From Niastella sp. OAS944 (GTDB lineage: Bacteria; Bacteroidota; Bacteroidia; Chitinophagales; Chitinophagaceae): a stretch of DNA of 64,000 nt. The position numbers and the translations under genes are program-made. Positions within the stretch are counted from its first letter, which is position 1; the number at the start of each line of letters is the position of its first letter. The notes under the pieces are model-generated. The model worked only from the letters and a program-made list of their open reading frames with translations, made no database searches and was not told the origin of the DNA. Positions 45,375-54,185 of this stretch are shown one piece after another. The stretch spans positions 868,001 through 932,000 of the forward strand of contig JANUBW010000002.1 in NCBI GenBank assembly GCA_024809215.1, written 5' to 3'.

Positions 45375-46694
45375 ATGATTTCATCTAATAAAGGAACATT
45401 GATCGCAGGTATTCTTTTGCTCATTACATTAATTTCGGTTTTCTGCAGGGACCAGATTTTGGAACAAGGGGGCACCAACGATCTCAGAAACCGGGTTGTA
45501 GGCGCCCGTTTGCAAAAAGATGGCATTCTCCCTTATTTCTATAGGTCCAACGACATCCCCATGCGCTACTATGGCATAACTCATGCGGTAAATGGTGTTT
45601 CGGATATAACCTCATCTCCATTTCAGCATACGCTATTTTATTTGTTTGCCGAATATCCTCAAAGGCCCATTTCCCGTATATGGTTTTTCGTTCAATATAT
45701 AACCCTGCTTATAACATGCCTGTTGGCTTACCGTTTATCGAAAACCAATGGTGAAAAAATAGCTGTAAGCCTGGCTATGATGTTTTTCTTATGCATTGAA
45801 GGATGGAAAGTGCACATCGCACAAGGGCAAACCTATATTCTGATCCCCTTTTCTGCAATGATGATTTATTATTGCCTTTCGAAACGTGAAAGCCTGCCAG
45901 CCGCTTTTATTGCAGGATTAACGGCCATTGTACTGGTACTGATTCGTCCCAATGTGGCCATATTCTTTATACCTTTCCTGTTTATAATAAAAAGCTATTC
46001 GCGTAAATATCTCACCGTCTTTGCTATTCCGATAGTGTTACTTTCCATCATCTATTTTACACCCGAAAAAAACAGGCTATTCTGGAAAGACTATTTTTCG
46101 GCAATAGAAGCATCCATTGAATATCACCAGGGACTCGCATCACCTAAGCTGGTAGTTACTCCGAAAAAAAATGTTTTAAAATCGTATGAAGGCTGGAATG
46201 TTTTTGAAATAAAAAAGATCCAAAATTTAGCTGTTTATAAGCAGTACTCAGAGCATGGCAATGCGTTCGTCATATATAAGAATCTCTTTCATACAAATAT
46301 GCCGGTGCCGGTATTGAACCTGATATGCGGCAGTTCGATCATCCTGCTTGTTCTGCTATTTTATTTTACCTCTAAGAAGCATGGCATGTTGGAATTACCG
46401 AATGTAGCCATATTTGCATTTTCTTTGTATATGTTAAGTGATCTGTTTTCGCCCGTCTGGCGACATCAGTATTATACTGTACAATGGCTATTTCCTTTAC
46501 TGGTTGCGGCCTCGGTTTACAAGCCAAAGAATAAATGGGTATATGCCTTCATTCTATTGGGCCTGCTGCTAAACATCACCAATACGTATCTGATAAAAAT
46601 GGAGCACACCATTGGCGAATATATTTTCTTACTAACCTTTTTTTATATGAGTTTAACAAAAAGTACCAGTGCCGGGCCGGCATCTATTTCGTAA
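45375..46694 (+). CDS. Polytopic membrane protein, GT87/GT-C glycosyltransferase-like
   Basis: 439 residues with about ten hydrophobic helices. An early extracytoplasmic loop holds GGTNDLRNRVVGARLQKDG, and the middle has ALVLIRPN-like helices (AIVLVLIRPNVAIFF). GT87 mannosyltransferases have a similar layout, with an acidic/Arg loop after the first helix (lipid-linked sugar donor). The match is by general pattern, so function is tentative. It overlaps the next, convergent gene by 11 bases at the 3' ends. Confidence 0.7.
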   Translation: MISSNKGTLIAGILLLITLISVFCRDQILEQGGTNDLRNRVVGARLQKDGILPYFYRSNDIPMRYYGITHAVNGVSDITSSPFQHTLFYLFAEYPQRPISRIWFFVQYITLLITCLLAYRLSKTNGEKIAVSLAMMFFLCIEGWKVHIAQGQTYILIPFSAMMIYYCLSKRESLPAAFIAGLTAIVLVLIRPNVAIFFIPFLFIIKSYSRKYLTVFAIPIVLLSIIYFTPEKNRLFWKDYFSAIEASIEYHQGLASPKLVVTPKKNVLKSYEGWNVFEIKKIQNLAVYKQYSEHGNAFVIYKNLFHTNMPVPVLNLICGSSIILLVLLFYFTSKKHGMLELPNVAIFAFSLYMLSDLFSPVWRHQYYTVQWLFPLLVAASVYKPKNKWVYAFILLGLLLNITNTYLIKMEHTIGEYIFLLTFFYMSLTKSTSAGPASIS

Positions 46695-47199
46695 GCATGT
46701 AAATGGCATACGGAAGTTTTGTCGCTACAACAGCAAGATTAGTAAATGGGGCCGCCTTCACCCAATCAAGCAATAACTTATTGTCCTTACGCACCTGCAT
46801 CAATATACGTTTGGCCTTCATCTCGTAGAATACATACTCCACACAACTATATAACGCCTGCTGTATAACCGCAATGGGAGCATGGGGTGCAAATTGAAAC
46901 CGAAGCGTATAATCGCTATCGCTGATTATGTCACTGACGCCCAAATCATCGAACAGTGCTTCGCAAATATCAACCTGCAATATCGGTTGGTCATTATCCC
47001 AGGCCATCATAGACTGTATAAAACTTGAAGCCTGTATACTTTCATAAAAAGAAATAAGGCAACCGGCATCTAAGCCGGTCAATTGTTGCAGCCATTTTAT
47101 ATCATCGGGAATTACAACAGCACGGAATGTAATATCATCTTTCACATGGCTATCAGAACGTGTAACACTGACCATCATTTGCATTTTTATAGCAGTCAA
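46684..47199 (-). CDS. Hypothetical protein, possibly GNAT-like
   Basis: 171 residues, no firm family. The order of predicted strands and helices (DITFRAVVIPDD at the start, QPILQVDIC, YTLRFQFAP, a helix at IQQALYSCVEYVFYEM, then KRILMQVRKDN) resembles a GNAT acetyltransferase fold. The usual Q/R-x-x-G-x-G/A acetyl-CoA loop is not visible, so catalysis is doubtful. ATGs a few codons in (Met6, Met8, Met9) are equally possible starts. Confidence 0.7.
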   Translation of the reverse strand: MTAIKMQMMVSVTRSDSHVKDDITFRAVVIPDDIKWLQQLTGLDAGCLISFYESIQASSFIQSMMAWDNDQPILQVDICEALFDDLGVSDIISDSDYTLRFQFAPHAPIAVIQQALYSCVEYVFYEMKAKRILMQVRKDNKLLLDWVKAAPFTNLAVVATKLPYAIYMLTK

Positions 47200-47553
47200 C
47201 TAATCATAATACCAAATGGATCATCAGGGAACAGAAAAGATTAAAGAGGAAATCTAACAGTAAAAATAAATTTTGAAGCTCGATAAAGGTACATACTTTG
47301 CCTATAGAAAACAATGAAAATAGCATTCAAATTAATAAGCCATTTCATTAATAATCAATAGGAATCCTGCACTAAGCGCATCATATTTTGTCCAAACTTC
47401 GAATATTTGTCACTGATTGGGTACTAAAAATAATTCCGATTTCATAACGTCAAGTTTGTCAGATACTGTAAATTCCATTCGAAGGGAATACAAGCTATTT
47501 CCTTGTTATAACCCCAGCCCTGCAAATTAGTTTAGACCAATTAAACCTTTTCC
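47200..47553. other. AT-rich intergenic region, no gene seen
   Basis: The 354 bases contain only very short frames, a repeated ATTAATAA word pair near 47330-47360 and two weak dyads (ATTCC/GGAAT, ACAAG/CTTGT). It probably holds the promoters of the AraC gene on the right and the hypothetical gene on the left. I could not place a -33/-7 pair confidently. Confidence 0.5.
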
Positions 47554-47916
47554 ATGTATCAGATTCACCTATCCATGAAGGATCTTCAAAAGGTCCGCGA
47601 TGCTGCACAGATCATTATCGACAGAATAGAGCATCATTATACGATCCCGGAACTTGCCGAGTTGGTTGATGTTCCAGAAAAAAAGTTAAAAGCAGGATTT
47701 AAGCAACTTTTCGATAAAGGTGCATTCAGGTTTCGGTGTCACCACCTTTGGAGTAAAGTAAAAGGTCTGTTGCTTGAAGACAGGCCCTTGAAGTCAATCG
47801 CCCAGGATACCGGCTTTCGCGACAAAAGCGCCTTAATAAAATCATTTAAAAATGAATTTGGGCTCACCCCGGTGCAGTGGAAAAAAGACCAGGAAAATAA
47901 TGTGCTGAAGGAGTGA
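47554..47916 (+). CDS. AraC-type DNA-binding domain protein (no sensor domain)
   Basis: 120 residues consisting almost only of a double-HTH AraC domain: first HTH around YTIPELAELVDVPEKKLKAGF, second around LKSIAQDTGFRDKSALIKSF, and the end motif FGLTPVQWKK. The variable effector domain is absent. It could be a MarA/SoxS-like stand-alone activator. It is followed by a full-length AraC gene 82 bases on. Confidence 0.88.
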   Translation: MYQIHLSMKDLQKVRDAAQIIIDRIEHHYTIPELAELVDVPEKKLKAGFKQLFDKGAFRFRCHHLWSKVKGLLLEDRPLKSIAQDTGFRDKSALIKSFKNEFGLTPVQWKKDQENNVLKE

Positions 47917-47998
47917 GACTGTAAATAAATAAACATTCAAGGCTAAGGCCCGATAAGCGTGTTGGTTCTCCTTATCCATTCATTAAAGCCTGAATGTC

Positions 47999-48964
47999 AT
48001 GTATAATAAACTATTCTCCCCCAGGTGGGGAGAGCTTGTCCTTAATGGAGATCTGCATCCATCGGATACGTTATTGCTACAACCCGGCGCAACATGGCAG
48101 GTAGCCACCAACAGCAACCGCGATTACAATTTTATCTTTCAGGAACTAAAAAATGAATACCATACCATACGGTTTTATCATTTCAGCTCAAAGAACAGGG
48201 AAACATATACATGGGTGAGCGATGCAATGGTATGCCTGCGCATAGGCTGGGAAGAATCAAACATTTTTCATTTACCTTACCTGGGAAATCAAATATTCCA
48301 TAAACGCGATTATAACCTGTTACAGATTCCCAATTACTCGGCAGAGTTTACATTAGGCCCACAGGCATCGGTAAGCTTTATTGATATACTCTTAGACGAA
48401 AGCTATCTTCATTCCATGCAAACCGAATTTCCGCAGTTAACAGATTTTATAGACAAAATAGAACGGCGTTTACCCGCACTGTATAGCAACAGAAATGGCA
48501 TTGCATCAATAGAAATGCTGCGCTGGCTCGATGAACTGCATCGGGCCACCACAGCAAACACCACCCATCAATTGATAAAGTCGGCATTGGCCGGATTGGC
48601 AAACTGTAAAACAAACCGAACCATGAAACTGAACCCATATGATATTGGCAAAATATACCAGGTAGCCGGGTTCATGGAAACATACACCCAAACCATTACA
48701 CTCAAACAGCTGGCCGACATCTTTGGGTTAAGCGCTTACAAACTGGAGAAAGGTTTTAAAGAGATCTTTGGCTATCCGGTTTTACATCATAGGTATGAAG
48801 AAAGAATGCGTAAAGCATTACGATTTGTAAATGATAAAAATTATTCAAGCAAGCAGGTGGCCGACATGCTTGGTTATAGCGAACCACAAAGTTTTAGCCG
48901 TGCATTCAGAAAACGTTTTGGTTATGCGCCTTACAGAAATGCGCCAAAGAAAGCTACTCTGTAA
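47999..48964 (+). CDS. AraC-family transcriptional regulator
   Basis: 321 residues. The N-terminal ~215 are an unrecognised sensor region; the C-terminal AraC domain (~220-318) has ITLKQLADIFGLSAYKLEKGF and YSSKQVADMLGYSEPQSFSRAFRKRFGYAP. Neighbouring haem-uptake genes suggest iron/haem control (inference). Its 3' end overlaps the convergent lipoprotein gene by 11 bases. Confidence 0.9.
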   Translation: MYNKLFSPRWGELVLNGDLHPSDTLLLQPGATWQVATNSNRDYNFIFQELKNEYHTIRFYHFSSKNRETYTWVSDAMVCLRIGWEESNIFHLPYLGNQIFHKRDYNLLQIPNYSAEFTLGPQASVSFIDILLDESYLHSMQTEFPQLTDFIDKIERRLPALYSNRNGIASIEMLRWLDELHRATTANTTHQLIKSALAGLANCKTNRTMKLNPYDIGKIYQVAGFMETYTQTITLKQLADIFGLSAYKLEKGFKEIFGYPVLHHRYEERMRKALRFVNDKNYSSKQVADMLGYSEPQSFSRAFRKRFGYAPYRNAPKKATL

Positions 48965-49910
48965 TGGTTATTGATATGCCGGTTATAAATTTCGAGAGGC
49001 CGTCTGCAGTAATTACCCGCACCCTGGTATAAGCGCCTGTTGCCATGCCGGGGGGAATTCTCAGCACAACCCTATCAATAGCACTGCTTACCAGCTCTAT
49101 TGGCGTATACACCCCACCTGCATATAAGGAAGCCGACGCAGCATTTTGCAACAATGCGCCTCTTACTGTAAATTCGGTACCGCGGGCCAATTTCGATGGC
49201 AGGCCGGCTGCATTAAGCGTTGCTGCCGTTGGGTAAATCAGGTTAACCGCATTCCTTCTTGATTCCATGGCATTGTATATGGTAAAAGGGCCATTCACTA
49301 CTTTAATATCATACAGCTCATTAGGCGGAATACTTAATGGAATAATAAAACGCGGACCACTAATGCCAACCTGGAACAATTCGGCCTGATAGGGAGTGCC
49401 GGTTTTTGCAGACACGAAGTATACTTTTGTCTGACTGGTATCCTGCCAGAACTGATCTCCGGACAATGAAAAATAGGCACCTAATGTAAGGCTGGGCGAA
49501 CCAAAAGAGAACCAGGGCACAGCCGATAGCTGGCTTACTTTTAGAACATATTTCTTAACAGTGCCTGCTGCAGAAGTAACCGTATAGAGAGCACCGGTTT
49601 TAAAGGCTACCTTCTTTCCAGAGGCTGGTGAAACGGTGGCCGAATCGGGCAGCGCGATCACCGGTGCAATGCTATCTGGCAATGCCCGCGAATAAGACGG
49701 CCAGTATACAATAATACTGTCGGCGGTAATACTCGCTTTTATAACGGTGTCGGCACTGTACTCCTTTATTTCAAATGTTTCTATGTAATTCATTCCTGAG
49801 ATATGCGTGGTATCACCGGGAATGGTGTTTACCTTATCAACATACTCTTTTTTACAGGAAACTAAACCAACCGCAAGCCAGATGATACTTGCTATAATGA
49901 TCCTGCTCAT
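48954..49910 (-). CDS. Lipoprotein with Ig-like/IPT-TIG domains
   Basis: About 318 residues from the ATG giving MSRIIIASIIWL, followed by lipobox LVSC. It has a DUF5018-like N-terminal Ig fold (ADSIIVYWPSYSRALPDSIA, TVTSAAGTVKKYVLKV), then IPT/TIG-like strands (ARGTEFTVRGALLQNAA, VVLRIPPGMATGAYTRVRV). Likely an outer-membrane surface lipoprotein. Last gene of a four-gene lipoprotein run led by HmuY. Confidence 0.82.
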   Translation of the reverse strand: MSRIIIASIIWLAVGLVSCKKEYVDKVNTIPGDTTHISGMNYIETFEIKEYSADTVIKASITADSIIVYWPSYSRALPDSIAPVIALPDSATVSPASGKKVAFKTGALYTVTSAAGTVKKYVLKVSQLSAVPWFSFGSPSLTLGAYFSLSGDQFWQDTSQTKVYFVSAKTGTPYQAELFQVGISGPRFIIPLSIPPNELYDIKVVNGPFTIYNAMESRRNAVNLIYPTAATLNAAGLPSKLARGTEFTVRGALLQNAASASLYAGGVYTPIELVSSAIDRVVLRIPPGMATGAYTRVRVITADGLSKFITGISITITE

Positions 49911-50042
49911 GGTTGCTATACAATTTCTATTGTTCATTTCTAATAATTTTACAAATACGCCTTACTCCCTACCCCTTTCAAAAAACAAACAGTTTATATC
50001 CTTTATATCAAGTGCGGTTTGAATTAAAAATAAATAATTGCA

Positions 50043-50702
50043 TTAAAGTACTCTGTGGTACTTATAAATAACCTGTGATGTAAGTGCCGGAAAAACGCCA
50101 CCCGGAACAATGCTTTGTACCTGCAGCACATATGCTTCTGTAGCATTGACAGGGTCACTTACATAAGAATCAGAAGTGCTGTTTGCATCCTTCCAAATAA
50201 CCACTGAACGGTCAACAGAAGGTACTGTGCTGGCGTATACATAATAACCTAATCCATAGGTTGAGCTTCTATAACCGATCACGTTGTATGGGTTAGCAGG
50301 TGTTGTAGTTACATTACCTGGAGCATTTTTAACACTTATTACGTCAATCAGCTCATCCCAATCGGCACATGTAGAATCTTTACTGATAGTACCTACATAC
50401 CAACTGGCAGTGGCAGGACGAATAAACGAAGCATAATGTCCTTCAAACTGAAGGGTTGGCCCGCCTGCCAGCACTTTTGTAGTGGGCGTCCAGTTTGTGT
50501 AAGTATAGCCGTTGCCGGTGCCATTAACAGTATCGGCTGTAGCCAAACAATCAGCAATAGCAACACGTGCGCTGGATAAGGTATTTGATTGCGCTTGTCC
50601 ATTCCCATTAGCAGATGTGGTATCTACCGACTTTTGACAGCTTGCGAATATCAATGAACAGAATGCTATTTGTAACCAGATGTTTGATTTCGTCTTTCTC
50701 AT
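50043..50702 (-). CDS. Hypothetical lipoprotein
   Basis: 219 residues with signal and lipobox (LIFASC). The mature part is Thr/Ser/Asn-rich and beta-structured, with two cysteines (IADCLATAD, STCADWDELI). No family recognised. It is third in the HmuY-led lipoprotein run, so a surface role in the same uptake system is inferred from position only. Confidence 0.75.
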   Translation of the reverse strand: MRKTKSNIWLQIAFCSLIFASCQKSVDTTSANGNGQAQSNTLSSARVAIADCLATADTVNGTGNGYTYTNWTPTTKVLAGGPTLQFEGHYASFIRPATASWYVGTISKDSTCADWDELIDVISVKNAPGNVTTTPANPYNVIGYRSSTYGLGYYVYASTVPSVDRSVVIWKDANSTSDSYVSDPVNATEAYVLQVQSIVPGGVFPALTSQVIYKYHRVL

Positions 50703-50815
50703 AATATTAATAAGATTTAATAATTAATGATCTGTTGGGATATAGAATGGCTTGCTTTACTGCCAGGAGCAGAAAGTACAGGCGTAATTGTATACTATGT
50801 GATCTTTTAAAAAAA

Positions 50816-51583
50816 CTAGATGCCGCTGAACCGTACCGGATAGGTCATGCGATAGATCCGGTTATAACTACGCACCTCGAACCAGTAATCGGTATTGGCC
50901 TTAATGCGCCAGGTGCTTGCATCATTTTTATCGTACCGGTAATAATAATACATGAATGTTGTTAATGGCGCCTCCGAAGGGCTCAGGATGCAGGTAAGAA
51001 CCTCCTTGCCACCACTGGCTGCATCCATCAGGTGAAGTGTAGTATAGTCTGCCGAAGGCACTATATTACTTCCCGTTATTGAAAAATATACATCCACCAC
51101 CGGGTTGGCGCCAAAATTTAACGCATAAGTTCTGGTAACACTGGCGGTTGACAGCTCATTGATCAGCAGCTTTTCCTGCAACACGATCACCTTCACTGAA
51201 TACTTACGGGTTGTTTTATCGGCTGCTGTTACCGTATAGGTAAATGGTGAATTGGAAAAAACAGGCACTAGCTCATCAACTGAAGGTGAAATAGCCGCTC
51301 CGGCTGGCAACCCTATAGAAGCCACCTCCAGAAAATTCAATGCATAGAAATATGGCAGGTATACGTTGATGGTATTGTCGCTATCGTTTACTGCAGCATA
51401 AATACCCTCTGCGGTTGGCGATTGTACCTTATAGGATATTATGCGGTTGTTCTCCCTGGCGATCACCGTATCCTTTACGGCCTCGGCCTTTACATCTTTC
51501 CAATTCTCCACCGTTTTCTTACAGGAGCTGGTACTTAATACTAAAACTATAAAACCTGCTATTGTAATTCCAATGTTCTTCAT
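50816..51583 (-). CDS. Lipoprotein, DUF5018-like
   Basis: 255 residues with lipobox (VLSTSSC). The region NTINVYLPYFYALNFLEVASI through TVTAADKTTRKYSVKV resembles the Ig-like DUF5018 fold also seen in the TIG lipoprotein at the other end of the run. It begins 9 bases after the HmuY-family stop, so the two are co-transcribed. Confidence 0.8.
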   Translation of the reverse strand: MKNIGITIAGFIVLVLSTSSCKKTVENWKDVKAEAVKDTVIARENNRIISYKVQSPTAEGIYAAVNDSDNTINVYLPYFYALNFLEVASIGLPAGAAISPSVDELVPVFSNSPFTYTVTAADKTTRKYSVKVIVLQEKLLINELSTASVTRTYALNFGANPVVDVYFSITGSNIVPSADYTTLHLMDAASGGKEVLTCILSPSEAPLTTFMYYYYRYDKNDASTWRIKANTDYWFEVRSYNRIYRMTYPVRFSGI

Positions 51584-51592
51584 GGTTATACC

Positions 51593-52384
51593 TTATTTTT
51601 TTATCTCGAACCGGGTGCTGCCGGCCGGTACTATTACATATTCAAAGGTGAAATACATATGCGGGGCAGAACGATGCCATTCCGATTGTTTATAAAGGTC
51701 TTTATAACAACTGATCATTTTTATTTTGGCATAATTGCCTTTGGCTGTTTTTACCACTACCGTTCTTGGATTAATTTTGGAGCCATTGGCCAGGCGAAGT
51801 GTATCATTAAGGGCATATGCCACGTGCTGGTTCTCATATTCATTGTTGCGTACACGTACGCCGCCAAAATCATATAGATACCAGCCTATGCCCTCGCCGA
51901 AATCGCCGGCATCATCGGTACCTATTACATTGGCCGCTGTTTTGAACTGGGCATCACCGGGCACGGTTGTTACCGCATCAAATGCCTGTTCCAACACAAG
52001 CACCCCACCTGTACCCGAACCGCCCGAACCGTAATTAGCGCCATTTGCGCCATTATTGCCAGAAAGAAAACTATTGTACAGTCCGCCAAATGCAATATCC
52101 CACTGACGCGTTTTGGCATACGTGCCGGAGATCTCTTTTTTACTTTCCAGGCTATAATACAAAGTGGCCGGCGCATTGGTGGCATCATCAATGGCAGTGG
52201 CTGCAAAATTCTGCACCCGTATAAGCTTATAAAAAACAGTATCGGTTGAAGTAGTAGTGGTATCTATATCCGGCCCTTCTTCTCCGGCGGCGGCATCCTT
52301 TTTACAAGCCGATGCATACACCGTCAACAAACCTGTGAGCACCAGACAAGTAATGTTCCTTTTTACTATATACATGAAATTCAT
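51593..52384 (-). CDS. HmuY-family haem-binding lipoprotein (first paralogue)
   Basis: About 263 residues from the ATG giving MNFMYIVKRN, with lipobox (YASACKKD). The HmuY fold is indicated by TRQWDIAFGGLYNSFLSG, IGWYLYDFGG, RTVVVKTAKGNYAKIKMIS and a closing MYFTFEYVIVP. HmuY proteins capture haem at the surface and pass it to a TonB receptor. It heads a lipoprotein operon and is divergent from a haem-monooxygenase gene. The TonB receptor nearby carries its own, different HmuY. Confidence 0.87.
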   Translation of the reverse strand: MNFMYIVKRNITCLVLTGLLTVYASACKKDAAAGEEGPDIDTTTTSTDTVFYKLIRVQNFAATAIDDATNAPATLYYSLESKKEISGTYAKTRQWDIAFGGLYNSFLSGNNGANGANYGSGGSGTGGVLVLEQAFDAVTTVPGDAQFKTAANVIGTDDAGDFGEGIGWYLYDFGGVRVRNNEYENQHVAYALNDTLRLANGSKINPRTVVVKTAKGNYAKIKMISCYKDLYKQSEWHRSAPHMYFTFEYVIVPAGSTRFEIKK

Positions 52385-52527
52385 TTTGCGTTTATAGCGC
52401 CTTGTTATTTGGCAGAGCAAAGGTCATAACAAGCATCGACCATATAAGGAGAAATGAATACCTAAGAAGGAAATTTCGTTCGTAGACAAATTCCGTTTGG
52501 GGTATGTTTTTCTCCGTCACAGGTGCA

Positions 52528-52544
52528 TGACAACTACGTGACAA
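52528..52544. promoter_or_regulatory. Direct repeat TGACAA, 11 bp apart, in the HmuY / monooxygenase divergent region
   Basis: TGACAA at 52528-52533 and 52539-52544 are one helical turn apart, an AraC-site-like arrangement. TAGTTTTA, a weak -7 box, follows at about 52548. The same hexamer occurs twice in front of the AraC/TonB-receptor pair. Confidence 0.35.
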
Positions 52545-52568
52545 TTGTAGTTTTACCCTATAAACATC

Positions 52569-52904
52569 ATGAATATGACCAAACAGTTTGTTGCGATCAA
52601 CTATATTTCCTGTGAGCCTTCTTACCGCACCCGCTTTGAAGAATTATTTGCTTCACGGGCGCATGCCATCGATACCATGCCTGGCTTTATTAATATGCAC
52701 GTATTACGCCCGGCAACTGATGGCGATTCATACCTGATCGTTAGCTATTGGGAAACAGAGCATGCCTTTAAAGACTGGACAAAATCAGAAGCGTTCCGTA
52801 TTGGGCATCAAAGAGGTTTTGCCGACATTGCCAAAGCAAAAGCTGAAGGTAAACAACCACCGGTTTCGAGTGATTTTAAAACATATGAGATCATCAGCGA
52901 ATGA
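52569..52904 (+). CDS. Haem-degrading monooxygenase-like protein (IsdG/HmoA, ABM fold)
   Basis: 111 residues, ferredoxin-like ABM domain. MPGFINMHVLRP and YLIVSYWETEHAFKDWTKSEAF are typical of HmoA/IsdG. The IsdG catalytic residues Asn, Trp and His appear as Asn11, Trp70 and His80, and the Trp-His spacing of ten matches IsdG (W67/H77). It should open the haem ring to release iron in the cytosol. It overlaps by 4 bases (ATGA) a tiny membrane-protein gene. Confidence 0.87.
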   Translation: MNMTKQFVAINYISCEPSYRTRFEELFASRAHAIDTMPGFINMHVLRPATDGDSYLIVSYWETEHAFKDWTKSEAFRIGHQRGFADIAKAKAEGKQPPVSSDFKTYEIISE

Positions 52905-53032
52905 GAAACCAAACCTCATCTTCGTCTAAGCTATTATTATGGCTGAAGCGAATTGGCATTGGCGGGTTCCTTTTCTTTTTGATAAAAGGACTTATTTGGC
53001 TTGCGATATTTTATTATGCCGCGAAACGCTGA
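52901..53032 (+). CDS. 43-residue membrane protein coupled to the haem monooxygenase
   Basis: The frame starts at the ATG in the ATGA overlap with the monooxygenase stop. It encodes MRNQTSSSSKLLLWLKR, then GIGGFLFFLIKGLIWLAIF, then YYAAKR and TGA. There is a single hydrophobic helix with basic flanks and no Cys or His. The stop lies in the first arm of the terminator hairpin. Translational coupling and membrane-helix composition make a real gene likely. Function unknown; perhaps a membrane tether. Confidence 0.7.
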   Translation: MRNQTSSSSKLLLWLKRIGIGGFLFFLIKGLIWLAIFYYAAKR

Positions 53033-53053
53033 ACAATAACCGTTCAGCGTTTC
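53023..53053. terminator. Hairpin between the monooxygenase unit and the convergent AraC gene
   Basis: GAAACGCTGAAC (53023-53034) pairs perfectly with GTTCAGCGTTTC (53042-53053) around a 7-nt loop, followed on the plus strand by ACTTTATTT. It contains the stop codons of both convergent genes (plus-strand TGA at 53030-53032; the AraC TGA in the other arm). Confidence 0.7.
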
Positions 53054-54033
53054 ACTTTATTTGGTTGATAGCCGAAATACTTCTTGAACGCGCGCGCAAA
53101 GTGTACCGGATATTTATATCCAACATAGGCAGCCACTTCCGCTACGGTTTTACCATCGGCCAGCATTTCGCGGGCTTTATCCATTTTCACCTGTTGCAAA
53201 TAACCAAACACGGTGTTACCATACACTTCTTTAAAATGCTTTTTCAGGTAAGCTTCATTGGTGCCAACCTGGTGCGCCAGGTCAATCAGCGAACAGGGAC
53301 TATCGAGGTTTTCCATGATGATGCTATGTGCATGATGCATTTTGTCAACATCTGCTTTCTTTAAACCCTTTGGCGGTTCTGCCATCGCCGATGCTCCGGT
53401 TATTTGATCGTACTGCTCCAACTGAAATGCCAACAGTTCGAGTGTTTTACTTTTCACATATAACTCCTTATATCTATCGTCTAACGGGCAGCGAAGGATT
53501 GTATATAGAATATTGCTGAAAGAATCTGTTACCGGCATATTCACCTTGCTCATAGGTGTGGCCATATCATTGCTAACGCTTTTCTCAAACGCACTGTAAT
53601 AAGGATGTGTTGCCGGCAGGTAGTTCAGGAAAAGTTCAGGACTCAATCCCAATTCAAAGGTCTCCAGTCTTTCGCCGGGCTGCCAGTTTAAATAGATTTC
53701 CTGTTTGTTGAAGAAAAGATAGTTGTATTCATGATGTGCAAAAGAAGCCACCTGCTTTTTACCGCCATCAACACTATATCGTTTGTTGCCGCTAATGGTA
53801 AAACTGCATTGAATAAACGACTTTTGGTTATTGATAACCACCTGCCCCTCTTCGCTGGACGCAATATTATAATACCCGAGGCTGATGCCATCGCGCGTCA
53901 ACATTTCATGTAGTATACCTTCATGCCCCTGTTTGCGAATTTCCCTTCTGCTCTCTTTCAACCCCTCTTTGGCCTTGTAAATATCAAAAGAACAAAATAA
54001 GGGCGCAGTTGAAGTATTGATCTTTTTATCCAT
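53044..54033 (-). CDS. AraC-family regulator beside the haem receptor gene
   Basis: 329 residues: N-terminal sensor-like region (~1-225), then an AraC domain (~230-328) with SLIDLAHQVGTNEAYLKKHFKE and TVAEVAAYVGYKYPVHFARAF, ending KKYFGYQP. The layout resembles siderophore-type regulators (PchR/YbtA) that control TonB receptors. It is divergent from the receptor gene, so control of haem uptake is likely (inference). Confidence 0.9.
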   Translation of the reverse strand: MDKKINTSTAPLFCSFDIYKAKEGLKESRREIRKQGHEGILHEMLTRDGISLGYYNIASSEEGQVVINNQKSFIQCSFTISGNKRYSVDGGKKQVASFAHHEYNYLFFNKQEIYLNWQPGERLETFELGLSPELFLNYLPATHPYYSAFEKSVSNDMATPMSKVNMPVTDSFSNILYTILRCPLDDRYKELYVKSKTLELLAFQLEQYDQITGASAMAEPPKGLKKADVDKMHHAHSIIMENLDSPCSLIDLAHQVGTNEAYLKKHFKEVYGNTVFGYLQQVKMDKAREMLADGKTVAEVAAYVGYKYPVHFARAFKKYFGYQPNKVKR

Positions 54034-54038
54034 TTGTT

Positions 54039-54071
54039 TGACAAAACAATAAGTTTACAAGTTTATGACAA
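54039..54071. promoter_or_regulatory. Two TGACAAAA words in the AraC / TonB-receptor divergent region
   Basis: TGACAAAAC at 54039 and TGACAAAAAC at 54066 start 27 bases apart, just upstream of the AraC gene. They share TGACAA with the pair in front of the monooxygenase gene. Candidate operator only. Confidence 0.3.
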
Positions 54072-54185
54072 AAACACTAACTCCTTTTTGCAAACGGGAA
54101 ATTGATTTTCGTTATGCGGAAATATCGCTACCGGTACGCCTTATACTATATATAAATTCCCTGCTGGGTAGCTCTTTTTCCCTAT

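Noticed and set aside
52939-53364. 141-codon plus-strand frame
   Set aside because: It is mostly antisense to the AraC gene. The real gene here is the 43-codon frame at 52901-53032.
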